From assembly GCA_026874595.1 (NCBI GenBank), contig CM049318.1, positions 54,325,250 through 54,389,249 on the forward strand: a DNA stretch of 64,000 nucleotides, read 5' to 3'. Both the position numbers and the translations under genes were made by a program. Shown piece after piece: positions 1 to 11,307 of the stretch. The DNA is from Sipunculus nudus. Lineage: Eukaryota > Annelida > Sipuncula > Golfingiida > Sipunculidae. Positions within the stretch are counted from its first letter, which is position 1. Every line of letters begins with the position of its first letter. Below the pieces are notes generated by a model. It was not told the origin of the DNA and ran no database searches. It saw nothing but the letters and a program-made list of their open reading frames with translations.

Positions 1-984
1 CTTCAGGGAAAATGCGTATAATTTACGTCTGTATAGCTGTGTCACATTTTGGCAAAACTGCATCGATCAGTAAATGTTTGTAGAAAACAACGTTTATTTT
101 TAAATCAAGTAGGATTTTACATTTCGGAGAAAGAACCGGAGGCTTTGTGTTATCACAAGTCCCAGACACGGGGCCACTCACGGCACGGTGGTTTCCTCGA
201 AAGTTTACCAAATCTCCAACATGACCTCTGACCCGGAGTCGCTCTGCGGTGGACCGATATCCCCCTCGGTGTGTTTTCTCACGTGCCCCCCCCCCCCCCC
301 CGGAAATTTATAATTTTTATCACTAAGACCACATGTCATGAAGTATACATTGTGGTTATACTAAATGAATGTTTGCTGAATTTTCAACACTTCATGATTT
401 AAATCACCACGATTTACGAACATACAACAGGATAATGTATAGTGTAAGCGGTTATTTATGATGCTTTAATGAAACGAATGACACGTTCTAATTTTCCTCA
501 ATTTGAGATGGGTAGTTGAAATATTTTTGTGGAAATATGAAGAAACCATAAACTCTAAATCTCAATGGTGGCTTCATCTAAAATTATTCCTAAAGAAATG
601 TTGGGGACATGACCACCTGTCAACACAAGATTTCTTCATTGTCATTAAAAAATGCTTCTGACGGTAAAACATAGGATTCGGACATTGTCAAATTTATTTA
701 TAGAAACAATAAAAGTTTGTGTTATTCATATATACGATTTCATGATTAATTCTTTAAACTTCATGCAATTTTTAAAATAAAAGCCACGTACATGTATCTA
801 GTTTTTCAGCGGTATATTTCTTTATAAAATCAATAAAAGAATAGATAAAAATACGTTTTTCACCTGAGTTCGAAGAACAATTTATTACATTTATTTGGTG
901 TTGTCGCAGTATTAAACACCAGACAGGTTCTAATCGTAACCGACTGTTTATTTATTTTTTTTTTTTTTAATTTTTTGTCTGCAG
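1..984. other. Left edge, no gene recognised
   Basis: I see no exon I can defend here. The stretch holds a 16-base C run at 286-301 and a T-rich tract before the acceptor at 984. It is probably the upstream intron of the membrane-protein gene that follows. A GC-richer patch at about 150-285 has short open frames on both strands but no recognisable product. Confidence 0.4.
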
Positions 985-1138
985 GGCTAGAAGGGCTGGT
1001 ATTTAAAGGCAACATAACGTCAAAACAGCGTCAGCACACAGCGGACCTCCTTAGGGAAACATCGGCGGAATATATGAAAGTTTCAGCCATTTATGTTAAG
1101 GTGAAATCCACCATGCGGACATGTGTCGATTTCAGCGG
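985..1138 (+). CDS. Membrane protein, first visible exon (possible SEA-like domain, part 1)
   Basis: This is an internal coding exon bounded by a T-rich acceptor ending TCTGCAG and a donor GG|GTGAGT. Only the third frame is open; the other two stop within the first seven codons. The reading begins LEGLVFKGNITSK and ends RTCVDFSG, leaving two bases that complete a Gly codon with the next exon. It holds an N-glycosylation sequon (NIT), as expected of an extracellular segment. The pattern LVFKG...YMKVSAIYVKVKS...FSG, continuing into ELLTILEFRIYVNG, resembles an SEA fold, but that is a by-eye impression. Joining the five exons gives exactly 217 codons including the stop, which supports the splice choices. 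Upstream exons lie outside the window or were not recognised. Confidence 0.7.
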
Positions 1139-1703
1139 GTGAGTGAAATGTTAATTTTAAAATCATGTCGATTTCGTTTTTGTCTTTTGAGCTCGCATTA
1201 ATTTAAGCCGCGCTTTGTTTGCCTTTTTTAGTGTTATATATACAAAGCTAGTAAACTGTTTGTTGAAATGACGATGCCTTGCGACTGGTATTGCAAAAAA
1301 GTGATTCCAAGCAAGGTTGATTTCTTACAAGTCCCTAAAATTAGAAATGTTGTTTGTACATTTTATTCAAATGTAGGCGATATCTTCAGTTGAAATATTG
1401 AATTGTTACCATTACGTTTAAAATTAGTGACTAGGGTAAAATGTTAAAATCAAATTAATTATATAATTAAAAGGAACAATATCTAAAACTCATTTTGGGT
1501 TAAAATTTAAAAGAACAATATCTTAAACTCATTTTGGGTTAAAATTTGATTTTTTTACAGAGATTCATTCCAAAAATATGGTAAAAGAATTAGGACACCA
1601 TACCATACTGTTTGGTGTATAATATTCGACCGTTTGGCAGAGCACATTATCTAGCACTACAAACAAATACCACATGAATTTAATGTTCGTATGTTTGTTA
1701 CAG
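1139..1703 (+). other. Intron 1 of the membrane-protein gene
   Basis: Begins GTGAGT and ends TTGTTACAG. It contains a roughly 40-bp tandem duplication at about 1469-1549 (AACAATATCT...CATTTTGGGTTAAAATTT, twice). Nothing else is seen. Confidence 0.7.
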
Positions 1704-1890
1704 GGAACTTTTGACAATCCTTGAATTCAGGATCTACGTAAACGGCCGCAAGATGGCGTGGTCTGAGATTAAAGACGCCTTTGACGCCGTGGTCAGGAAG
1801 AAGTTACAGATCCAGCTGCATGATGGGAACGGGTGTATGGTCCAAGGTATAGAGGGCAAACAGACTCCGGAACAGCATGGAGATAAAGAA
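1704..1890 (+). CDS. Membrane protein, second visible exon (possible SEA-like domain, part 2)
   Basis: Acceptor TTGTTACAG precedes an open frame that continues the previous exon: GELLTILEFRIYVNGRK, then AWSEIKDAFDAVVRKKL, then a polar linker containing a Cys. The beta-strand/helix alternation fits the second half of an SEA-like domain close to the membrane. The donor is not obvious. GAA|GTTGGT at 1890/1891 is weak but leaves phase 0, the only phase in which the next exon reads as a transmembrane helix. A stronger-looking alternative, CAAG|GTATAG at 1846/1847, would shift the next exon into a His- and Cys-rich, non-membrane frame. The 3' boundary is therefore the least certain of the gene. Confidence 0.65.
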
Positions 1891-3803
1891 GTTGGTGCAG
1901 TTTTTATATATTTTATTTAATTGATAGTGAATCTCTTTTTCATGAATATTCACAGAAATTGGTCAAAGCTATGGCTATCACCCTTTGTCCTTCGTTAGTC
2001 CGTTAATTAGGCACAAATGTAACCTGTTGTTTATTAGAAACTTGTAACAATTGTACGAGGTTGAAATTTGGTCATGGTGACCTATATTTTGCGACAAAAG
2101 TAAAGAATTTGCACCTTGGCTTTCATACCGTACTTATCTATTCCTTACTTCAAGGGAAGAACAAATATGAAGTATGGCATATTGGCGTCTGATCTCCGCG
2201 AGACAAAATGGTTAACCTTAATAAATCAGAAAATAATAACACTTTAGACACTGGTATTCCCAAAAGTAAGGAGATTTTACAGAGTTTAAGCTTAAAGCCA
2301 CCTATTCTCTTGCCTATTCTATAAAATTTGTGATTTCTATATATAGCTTACTCTGCATAGGTTTCTTATAAAGGCTCTTTGGCAGATGCATAACGCCTAT
2401 TATCAACAAGTTGTTGGTCAATACAGTGCATGCACCCATGTTTACAAACAGAAAAAAAACTTGTAAATTAAGGTGGTTGTTTGCATAAATGGGAAGGTTT
2501 AGAGGTCATTTGTTGTAAAACGGCTTTTGCGAAACGCTGGTTTGTCTGACTTGCCACTAGATAAGCTAGCTGACTATTTTTGCATTATTTTTTTTAGTAT
2601 TTTATATACACATGATTATAAATAATACGAAATGCCTGTATGCAGCATTTTCTGACTTATTTTTATAAAAGGTTCAAGGGAATATCTTGAGTTAATAGAA
2701 GACAAGTATCTGGATAGGTCGCTTTTAAAGAATCTTGTCCATATGTCTGGTACATGGTTTGGGAATTCTAGGTAGTGCCACCTATGTTGACCTTTTTTCC
2801 CTTTGAGTCAAAATGGCATATATTCCACTGTTTAGTAACATGCAGATTTAAGCTATAGGCTGCACCACATATGCTAAACGGAATGAATAATCTTTCCGTG
2901 CTTTAAGGTCTAAACATATACAGTAAAACAGGAAAACTGCTAATCTTCTTTAACTTAATATAAAAAAGACAGTTTAACGCATAAATTCGTGCATAGTTGT
3001 TAACGATTAAGGCTTTAATTAGGGTAATTTTACCAAAAGCCGGGTCTTGTATGCATTTTTATTCGAAGATATCTTAATAATGAGTAATTATGAGTCAACT
3101 CTTGATATTGCTATTGTGAGAATATTTTAGTTTTTTGGCGCCATGTCTTAGCAAGTATTAATCTTTACGATTTAAAATAACACCTATTAATCGTCATCAC
3201 GATTTGCATCCTTGGAAAAACGTTGTTACCATAGCATCAGGTCATATTGTAGACTTGTGTTTTTATTGAAAGGTGTTTTCTCAGGAGCAACCTCAAATAT
3301 TTTATTATTGTGCAGTATTGCCGTGTAGCTATATATGAAATGGACATGTAAGCTCTTTGCAGGGCAGTATCTAGGACATTTTTTTTCCTTACAAAGACAA
3401 ACCTAAAAACATTATCTTATTGCGCTGCAATAAGTCAAGTTAATTAACCACATAGCTTTTTATGCAAAGTAACACCGCAACCACATTCTACTCAAACTGT
3501 TCACAGTCGTATGTATGCGTGACCACATCCCTAAAACGTGTTTGTCGTCGCCAAATTCAGACCACATTTTCCCATTTTCCTTGTAAACCAATGTCAACTA
3601 CCGGTATGCTGTCCCGGGTGTAGCGATATCAGATTATCATGGCTTCAGATTAGCCCCCGGTAACGTGAAATCGATTACAGATTACATCCCCCACCCCCCA
3701 CCCCCCATGACCTGAAATAAATTTCAGGTTACCCTACGATTTCAATTTCCGCTTCTTTAAATTGTTATCATAATCATTATTATAATTATTATTTTTATTT
3801 TTA

Positions 3804-3843
<40 letters not shown>

Positions 3844-3992
3844 TTATTATTATACTTAAATTGTTGTTGTTTACACTGTTATATAATGGTTTTTCGCCTT
3901 CTTTTTCTTCTTCTTTTTTATTATTATTATCATTAATTTCATTATTTCATTAATTATAGTTATAATTAATCGTTGTTGTTGTCATTGTATTA

Positions 3993-4024
<32 letters not shown>

Positions 4025-4301
4025 GTGGTTGCAGGATGTCGTCATTGTTATATTATTCTATTATTAGTATTGATATCATCATTATAATGTTGATGATAAT
4101 GATTATTATAATATTAATATTATCATTATTATTAATTATTATTACTGTGATTGTAGTTGTCGTCATTGTAATATTTTCCTATTTATAGTATTTTTAATAT
4201 CATTATTATTATTATTATTATTATTATCATTATTATTATTATTATTATTTTTATTAATTGTTTTATTATTATTATCATTATTATAACCCTCACCCTGACA
4301 G
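1891..4301 (+). other. Intron 2, with ATT/TTA microsatellites
   Basis: AT-rich intron with no coding signal. Simple TTA/ATT repeats dominate 3770-3842 and 4000-4280, so the acceptor at 4301 lies just beyond a long microsatellite. Poly-Tyr and poly-Asn open frames here come only from the microsatellite. Confidence 0.65.
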
Positions 4302-4390
4302 GGCCCGCTCCAGCTCTGGATGATCTTACTTATGATTGCTGGTCTTCTCATCATCATCACTGCCGCCTTTGTCATCACGTGGCACATCAG
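4302..4390 (+). CDS. Membrane protein, transmembrane exon
   Basis: Bounded by CCCTGACAG and CAG|GTGAGC. In phase 0 it encodes GPLQLWMILLMIAGLL followed by IIITAAFVITWHIR, one continuous hydrophobic span of about 25 residues ending in His and Arg, which is typical of a single-pass helix with a positive cytoplasmic edge. It leaves two bases (AG) completed by G in the next exon to give Arg. Extracellular exons come before and a charged tail after, so the protein is probably type I. The signal peptide is not in view. Confidence 0.75.
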
Positions 4391-6694
4391 GTGAGCATTT
4401 ATATCAAACTTGGACCTTTATATCAGTTAAGAATATTCAAGGCCTGCCGGAACACCATAGCAATCTGTTTACGGATAAAATCTCTTGAACTAGAATCGAT
4501 GGGGACTGTAAAAGTCTTCCAATGGTGTCCTCTTGATATAATAATTTAAATGCTTTTTAAAAATGGTTTTTATTTTCTTTTTCTGAAGGGTCTAAAATTT
4601 CACAACACACGTAGGAACTCGGCTTAAAAAACACTACCGCCGTTGCTTAATGGTTCCTGAGATGATGCATGTGACAGGAACTGCAAGGTGGCTGCCTGGC
4701 GGCCATATTGTCTGAAATTCGATAGGGCCAAAGTAAAAAAAAAATGTCACAGCAGTTGCTCGAACGCTTCTTGAAATTTAAAAACCGCACGTTAGGAACT
4801 TCACGACAGCTGTGTGGCGGACAGACGAACGTGACAAAGTTATTATTTGGCATCCGCTTGAGCCGGGATCTTGAAAAAACGCAACCTTTAGCATTAAATC
4901 ACGATTAGTGACTGTAACGGTGGGTGGTTTCGACTGGCGTTCAGCGATCGATCGCAGACCCGATTCCCGCGTTGTTTATTTCATTTGGAGATGATAAACT
5001 TGTGTAACTACAAATTTATTTTGTATATCAACACAACTCTCAAGAACAGCCAAATACCACACCTATCTCTTCACATGTTTCCTCTTTCGGTTTCGGTAAT
5101 CGGGCAAAGTCAAAATGTACGGAAACGGTATTGATAACACATCGCCATCATTTCATCTTCCTGTTCAGGGGACCAAAAAAATGGGGCGATGCAACATTTC
5201 ATATCTTTATATACTAAGCTCAGTATGTGCATGACTAGAACACAACTGATCGCAAACTCAGTCATTTGACCAAAACTCCCGCAATCAATTGCATGATGTT
5301 CAGTTTCAATTCGCAAATCGCATCGCAGGCTATCGCGAATTATCCCAACAGTCGCAACAGTTTTCTTAAATGTCAGAAACCTTGCGATCGTCTGCGACTG
5401 GCGGTTGCTAGTCACGTCTCAATGCCCGTAAACTGGCGATTTAATAGCGATCATAATCGGCGACTAGTCACAGATCCCTCCCGATTTTAGTCGCATTGCA
5501 GCGAAACGAAATCGCCGATGGGCGGCAGGCTTAAGAAATAGGTAAACGTAACTATAGATGAACAGATATATTTAGTATATACGGGATTATGTACGAGGTG
5601 GTTCAAATTAACCATTAGCGCATTTACTTCGTAAAAATTGTTGCTTTCTTGAGGGTATGTCTCATGAGCTCACACAGTATAGATTTGTGGTTGCCTCTGT
5701 GTTCGCGAGTGTTTCAAATTCGTCATATTTGCGAAATTGAAATTATCGCGAAAATAAAATATACGTGAATATAAGACCACTTCGTCTAAGGCAAGTTGAA
5801 AGGGGGAAAATGCTATTATAAATTATGTCAAATTTCTACCAGTAATAAGCAGTAATAACTACTCGTTTAGTGTTTACTTGGGTCCCCGTGCAGTTATAAC
5901 GATTATGTGCACATATCATTAATATAATTAAAGAATACATACTAGATATGCTGTGTAGGTTTATTTTGAGTGGATCGTGAAAATGTGAAAATCACGGATT
6001 TGTAACCTCGCGAATATCAAGCCAATCTCAGCATACACTCATTGATTTGAATTAAATGTGTTTTAATAATTGGTACTTTATATTACATAAGCAGTTTGCG
6101 ATTGTCACAAACAGGAGCGTGTCAAATGAAGACGGGCACTGGTGTGCCGGGTTTCTGTGCAACTTAGCCATTGTAATTTGCTGCCATCTAGTATCCATTT
6201 TGTACACTATTCTGCACTACCTTCTGGTGACAACTTGCCCTTCCGCCACGGGTCGTTCCAACCGAACTTGCTCCAGTTTGGCATTGTGGAGCGGCCGGGA
6301 CCACTTGTCTCAACTGTCAGACTTCAAAATCAAGCTGTGTTCCATCTCCAGGAAACCCTTCTATTAAGATGTCACAAACGTTTGCTCACAAAATAGTATT
6401 TAATACGTGATGTCCTTATAACAAAAATACCCATGTTTATATAATTTGCCTTGAAATAATTCTTATCAAACATATTTGAACGGACTATACTACCCTCGTA
6501 ATTACATTTATACCTACGCCGCTTGTGTATTTAGACGCCCCGGTGCATTGTGGGTCACAAATTTCGACGCCAATAAACTAAACAAGCAGAGTCGTACCCT
6601 TGAGAGTCCGATTATACTCAATTTGGTGACAACTGTGCTGCTGTTGTGAAGTTGTCCTCTTCCTCATTTGATGTAATTATCTTTTTTCTTTCAG
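4391..6694 (+). other. Intron 3, with a dispersed repeat
   Basis: Begins GTGAGC and ends TTTCTTTCAG. At 5260-5520 there is a GC-richer patch dense in GCGA/TCGC words, possibly an old inverted-repeat element, with no termini resolved. At 6474-6612 is one copy of a dispersed repeat whose second copy is at 46496-46632. Two overlapping open frames at 6056-6396 match nothing I recognise. Confidence 0.6.
6474..6612 (+). repeat. Dispersed ~138-bp repeat, copy 1
   Basis: Matches the reverse complement of 46496-46632. Shared blocks in the same order include ACCTACGCCG, a GCATTRTGGG-type block, CGACGCC/TGACGCC and CAGAGTCGTAC. It contains no tRNA-like head and no clear terminal repeats, so its class is unknown. 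Confidence 0.55.
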
Positions 6695-6839
6695 GGCAAC
6701 AAGAAAAGCACGTGATCGAGAGACAGGCCAGCTGTATGACGACGTGAACGCCAGTGCTATACGTTATTCTGACATGGACCGACGCCGGCCGTCGGAGCTC
6801 AGCCCCACGGAATTGCAACCTACCACCAGCATGTTTGAG
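6695..6839 (+). CDS. Membrane protein, cytoplasmic tail exon 1
   Basis: Acceptor CTTTCTTTCAG, donor GAG|GTTAAT. It continues the frame as RATRKARDRETGQLYDDV, then a Ser/Arg/Pro-rich stretch with RYSDMDRRRP and ends TTSMFE. The juxtamembrane basic cluster and the absence of hydrophobic segments fit a cytoplasmic tail. Tyr residues in LYDDV and IRYSDM could be phosphorylation or sorting sites, but no canonical motif is complete. Length (145 bp plus two carried bases = 49 codons) leaves phase 0 for the last exon. Confidence 0.75.
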
Positions 6840-7154
6840 GTTAATACAATGAACACTTTTTTATTTTACCAATGTTTATGTTATGCAGTTTAATACACTT
6901 TCTCTCCGTTGTCGTCAGAGACACTACAGGCTGGTACCCTGCTCCGTAAACGCACAGCGAATATCATAAAGACGGCCAAACAATTTCCGGTTGCAATTGT
7001 AGCGTCAGTTTCTCCCCTTCCTACAGATGTCGTTTCTACTCAACATACACTCTTCCATTTAGGGATTGTGGGATTACTCATCTCACAGACTTCAACCTTA
7101 CAATTAATAACATTCGAAGAAAGGTCTTCTTTCCACATTAAAAATACGCAGGCT

Positions 7155-7330
7155 TACTGTAGGTTGGTCAATCGAGTGGTAATAAACTCGACTCTTTACG
7201 CTGGCTACCCGGGTTCGATTCCCGGCGTGGCTATGAGAGTGGGTTGTAGTGGCCCGTCCAAAGTTGGTGGTTTTCTGTGGGTCCCCCGGTCCATTTAACT
7301 ACCTATATCACCTTGGTAATAGTCCTTAGT
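7155..7330 (+). mobile_element. tRNA-derived SINE (family 2)
   Basis: A polymerase III B box (GGTTCGATTCC) lies about 35 bases after an A-box-like TCAATCGAGTGG, giving a tRNA-like head at about 7165-7232. A GC-rich body follows, with GGCCCGTCC and GGTGGTTTTCTGTGGGTCC. This is not the same family as the SINEs at 11.3 and 35 kb. The ends and target duplication are not resolved. Confidence 0.6.
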
Positions 7331-7790
7331 TTAAAGGAATCAAGTTTTTTTATCCCATTTTTCTTTTGTGTCAACTTTTGATTTACCTATACTCACAATA
7401 ATGCAGCTAAGCAGACAGGAAAGTCAATCTGTGAATTTATTTAAGGTTACAGAATCTATGGCAGAACTTCCCATTCATCCTAAGAAAAAAAAATCGAAGT
7501 TCCCATTACTGATTATTGCTACAACCTAGCGAATAACAATATATAGAATGGTATAGAAGAAAAAGATGGCGAGAGGTATTACATTTACCCTTGGTTTGTC
7601 TGTGTGGAATGTTACGTAAAAAAGTTCTGTACAGATTTTGTTGTAGATTTGTGGAGGGGAAGGATAATACCAAAAGAACAATCCATTACAGTTTGGAGCT
7701 ATTCTGGTTCACCATCATATGTTTTTTTTTACCAAGAATAAGACTTTCTTTTTTTACCTATCAACACCAAGGCCATTGTACAGAGAGCTT

Positions 7791-7875
7791 ACCAGTGAAT
7801 GGAGTTCTTGAACCGTGAGAAACATTTCCTGTGTTGCTGTGTAGTTTGTTTAGGGTCCTGGCTGAGGTCGTTGTT
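7791..7875 (+). repeat. Dispersed 85-bp repeat, copy 1 (possible LINE 3' tail)
   Basis: Aligns without gaps to 52298-52381 on the same strand, sharing ACCAGTGAATG, TTGAACCGTGA and CTGTGTAGTTTG in the same order. Similarity may extend weakly upstream, as expected of truncated retrotransposon tails. Confidence 0.6.
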
Positions 7876-8184
7876 TGGTTTTTGTCCACTTTCCTGTATT
7901 ATGGATAGTTTCTTTAATTTAACTCTTTAACATTTTACCTTTAAAATGATACAAAAATATTGGATAAAAAATGAATTTAAAACAACCTTTTTTTATTTTA
8001 CTGATTCTTTATTATGTTAAACCTTGTGTTCGCCCAGGAGTGCATAACCCGAAATAATTTCAACACTATGCATTCCATGTGTCTGTCACTTATACTAGGT
8101 TACTTGTCAATGGTAGATGCGCACCAGGTAAACATGTCGTCTGGTCTTCTGTCACCATAGTAACAAAGCCTTTGTTTTTTACAG

Positions 8185-8262
8185 AACCACCTATTCGAGG
8201 CATGGCCGGCGGATGAAGGCATCCATGACTGTGGTACGTTTAAACCTCCGCCCGAGAAATAG
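8185..8262 (+). CDS. Membrane protein, last coding exon
   Basis: Acceptor TTGTTTTTTACAG. In phase 0 it encodes NHLFEAWPADEGIHDCGT then FKPPPEK and stops at TAG 8260-8262. With the upstream exons it completes a 216-residue visible C-terminal part: about 115 extracellular residues, one helix, about 75 cytoplasmic. I do not recognise the tail as a named family. The stop is followed by a long AT-rich 3' region with several AATAAA candidates. Confidence 0.75.
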   Translation, partial: NHLFEAWPADEGIHDCGTFKPPPEK

Positions 8263-8636
8263 TTCCAGTTTTAAAAGAAGTTACTTCATCAAATATTTAC
8301 CATTCCAAGCTTCTGACAATCAGCATATCGTGATAACCAATCAAACTGTAATGACAACCCGCCATCTAGTGAGGAAACCGGTGTACTACCCCGCTCAAGT
8401 ACCGATAGATTGTCTTATCTCATCGGAGAGTGACTTTCCAATTTTATTTTTAAATAGTAGAATACATATCAAATGTATGTCTGAATTTTAAAGTTTGCAA
8501 AATTAATTCTTAGCCACATTTGCCAAAAATATTCTGCAGATATCAGTAAATAATTAAATGGCATCTCTGTATCATAATAGGGGGTGGACAGCTGTAGTCA
8601 GCGGGTTTTTTTAATGACAAGTATTGTATATATATT

Positions 8637-8797
8637 CAGTAAAACCTCGCTTTAGCAACCACCTTAAAACATAGACCACTTTTTTACGGTTCCAATTCCT
8701 TTTGCTCTTTATATCAGATCTGTCTTAGGCGACCACCTCGAAAACGCGACAACTTTATCAAGGTCCCGTTGGTGGTCGTATATTCTAGGTTTCACTG
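8637..8797 (+). mobile_element. Short inverted-repeat element (MITE family B), copy 1
   Basis: A 161-bp element with termini CAGTAAAACCT and AGGTTTCACTG, in TA-rich flanks. The internal words ACCACCT and GACCACC recur. A reverse-oriented relative is at 20501-20670. The CAGT..ACTG ends and TA-rich context suggest a Tc1/mariner or pogo-type parasite, which is an inference. Confidence 0.65.
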
Positions 8798-9285
8798 TAT
8801 ATAATACGTTGTAAATATATTATTTTTGACAGGTGAAGACAAATGACTTGAAGCGAAATGAAATTGTAATGTAATGCATATTGGGGGATAATATAATGTT
8901 TCAAATCAGTTATTTTATGATTTTCTATATCTGTTCATTTTATACTGTTTATGTTCTTTTTTATTTTTTTTCACCTGTTTTCATTTTAATTTATTCTGTG
9001 GCCGCTATTTCTGTCTTTAAAAATTGAATATGTTACAGATATATTAGTTTTGTCGGCTGATTTTCAACAGAATGTAAAATTTTCTTTGATTAAATCTTGA
9101 TCCCCCCTTCCCGATCAGTAAATCCTGGCTACGCCAGTGATTTCTGTTTACACCATTGTATTTAGATGTATAGTGTTTTTTTTTTTTGGTTTTTTTTTTT
9201 TTTTTGCTTTTTTCATAATAAATGTGATAAAGGCAAGTACTGCTGTAATACAATATTTGGACTGTCATGTTTTCTATAAAATGCA

Positions 9286-9291
9286 AATAAA
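9286..9291 (+). promoter_or_regulatory. Candidate polyadenylation signal
   Basis: AATAAA followed by a T-rich tract, about 1.0 kb after the TAG stop of the membrane-protein gene. A second candidate is near 10361. Confidence 0.35.
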
Positions 9292-9548
9292 AAATATATT
9301 TTTGATAATACGTAGTAGTTAGATATAGAGTAGAACATTTTTGATTGAGTCGTTTTGATATAAGTTGTACAGCATTTACTGAGAACAGTGTATTTGTATA
9401 CGTGCGAAATATTGTATATAATATATGTAATGCAAAATATGTTTTATATATGTTTAAGCTTTTTAAAAAAATTATCCCGGCCAGTCCTCGTTTAATGCAT
9501 TGTGATCATTGTCTATGTTTATAAAGGAAAATATCATCACGTGCACGT

Positions 9549-9567
9549 ATGTGTGTGTGTGTGCGTG

Positions 9568-9611
<44 letters not shown>
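9549..9611 (+). repeat. TG then GA microsatellite
   Basis: (TG)n runs straight into about 20 GA dinucleotides ending at 9611. Confidence 0.9.
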
Positions 9612-9614
<3 letters not shown>

Positions 9615-9786
9615 ATTTACCCTTCTTAGTCGTAATTGGCTACTTACAATTTTCCTCATTATACAGTGTTAGGTATCACACTCGCTTATCGGCACCTTCT
9701 AGTGTCAATAAATGAAGATATTTTTTTTTCTCTTTTGTTTAACCACTATTTAGTCAGCGATTAAGTGTTACTTATCTTCGCTTTTG

Positions 9787-10071
9787 TAAGGCCAAAAAAA
9801 ATAAAAGGTGTGGTTCTCAGGCACCGCCCGCGTCAATTTTTAACCCCCGCATCAAAAATTTTTATTTTGATTTTTATCTTTCAAGTAGATAAATAATACA
9901 ATTTATGTAGTGCTTTTACCTGTTTAGCAAAAAAAATGTTATTTTTTATGCTTTTCACTGATCATATGACATTTTATCGGAGCATTCAAAAAAAAGGTCA
10001 AAAATAAAATACCGCACCGATTTCTGAAAAAAAGTGCCTGAGAACCATACCTTATTTTTTTTTTGGCCTAA
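9787..10071 (+). mobile_element. PIF/Harbinger-like MITE with TAA target duplication
   Basis: A 279-bp element (9790-10068) with 33-35 bp terminal inverted repeats. Both ends begin GGCCAAAAAAAA and reach TGGTTCTCAGGCAC, differing by a small indel and few mismatches. It is flanked by TAA at 9787-9789 and 10069-10071. GG/CC termini with a 3-bp TWA duplication are characteristic of PIF/Harbinger elements. It carries no transposase, so it is non-autonomous. The long open frame at 10034 starts inside the right terminal repeat and is not a gene. Confidence 0.8.
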
Positions 10072-11290
10072 GTCATCTGGTTTTTTTTTTCTGTATAAAG
10101 GAACACGGAATATGTTAAAGAACAACCAAGGGAAGTCGCTGATAATCAGAAGATATGAGATTTACTGTAAATTCTCTGTTATAATTATGTGGATATTAGC
10201 GACGATAGCAGTTTTATCAAGTGTCCAATGGGTTTGATTTGAGTGTATATACAGTGAATGTTATGAACTTCTAGTTTTCATGTAAACATTCCTTGATAAT
10301 GTGGGATATTCCTACCGACGTAGCACCATGTATGTATTTTTGTAACATTTGTATAAAAAAAATAAAGGATTTGTTTTTAACTCAGAGTTTGTTGAGTGCA
10401 AGCTGGAGATGACATTAATCGTGCCTTATAGAAAATAATTATGGGATTAAAAGTGCCTGAATATTGCTTATTTGAGAAAAAAAATGAAAAAAGCTAGATT
10501 TTGACTCCCCCAGTTTAAAGATCCTTGGAAAAAAAGAAAATATCATATGTGTAAACGAGGCTTTATACTTTATTTTGGTTGAATTTGGTTGTTTTTTTTA
10601 AGGAAAGCAAAGATTTGAATCCAAATGAAGGTTTTACACAAGGTTAAAGGTCAGTGGGTATCCTTGAAAGTAACGTATCATCTGGGCATAAAAAGTGCTT
10701 GAAATTAGCTAAATTTTATAATTTATTTGAAAAAGGTAGAATATTACACTCAAGACAGCCGTTATGACCAAGCAGTTGGAGTTAATGCGTGAAGAAAGAC
10801 CTTTGTGTGTCCAGTGTCATGATCTGAGCTGGGTCAATATAGAACTGCATGTAGCCTTCATTTTTCTCACTGTCTGTTGCTGAATAGAAACTTTATTATA
10901 TAGTGAGTACCGTGTAAACCAGGGTTGGATGCAGGATTATAGAAGTGTGGGTGTGTGTGTTGGGGGGGGGGGGGGTGGTCAACACCAAGGCAAATGTACA
11001 CATTTTTAAGTGTTTTAACATTAAAAATTCTAATGATATGTTATTTTAAGCACCTGCTTAACCATTTTGAGTGAACTTATATGTAACTATTTGACAAAAA
11101 CTAAAAAAAAGCTTTTTTTTTTGTTTTTCTCTACTGAGAGTCTTTCTTGCTCAAAAATTAGGAAAAAAATAATCAACTATAAATCAGTGAAAAAAAAAAA
11201 CCGGTACACATGTCACCATGTGAATATAAAGGTGACCACAGTATATAGAAACCCTGATGCATGAAATACATGGTTGTCTTGTTCAATTCA

Positions 11291-11307
11291 AATAAAGACG
11301 CTGTTCT
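11291..11307 (+). repeat. SINE target-site duplication, left
   Basis: AATAAAGACGCTGTTCT, repeated exactly at 11703-11719. Together they bracket the SINE and show L1-type target-primed insertion. Confidence 0.85.

Larger units (their letters stand above)
6840..8184 (+). other. Intron 4, with a SINE and a LINE-tail-like repeat
   Basis: Begins GTTAAT and ends TTTTTTACAG. It holds a tRNA-headed SINE at about 7155-7330 and one copy of a dispersed repeat at 7791-7875. The open frame 6909-7298 runs through the SINE and is not a gene. Confidence 0.65.
8263..10380 (+). other. Probable 3' UTR and downstream region
   Basis: No coding signal. Candidate polyadenylation signals are AATAAA at 9286-9291, and another near 10361 followed by a T-rich stretch. 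Mobile elements at 8637-8797 and 9790-10068 and a TG/GA microsatellite at 9549-9611 lie within. Transcript end not decided. Confidence 0.4.

Noticed and set aside
1841-1852. Donor CAAG|GTATAG for exon 2
   Set aside because: Better local consensus, but its phase destroys the transmembrane reading of the next exon. The 1890 donor keeps the full frame.
4163-4387. Poly-Asn frame, and similar at 12345-12533
   Set aside because: Translation of ATT/TAA microsatellites.
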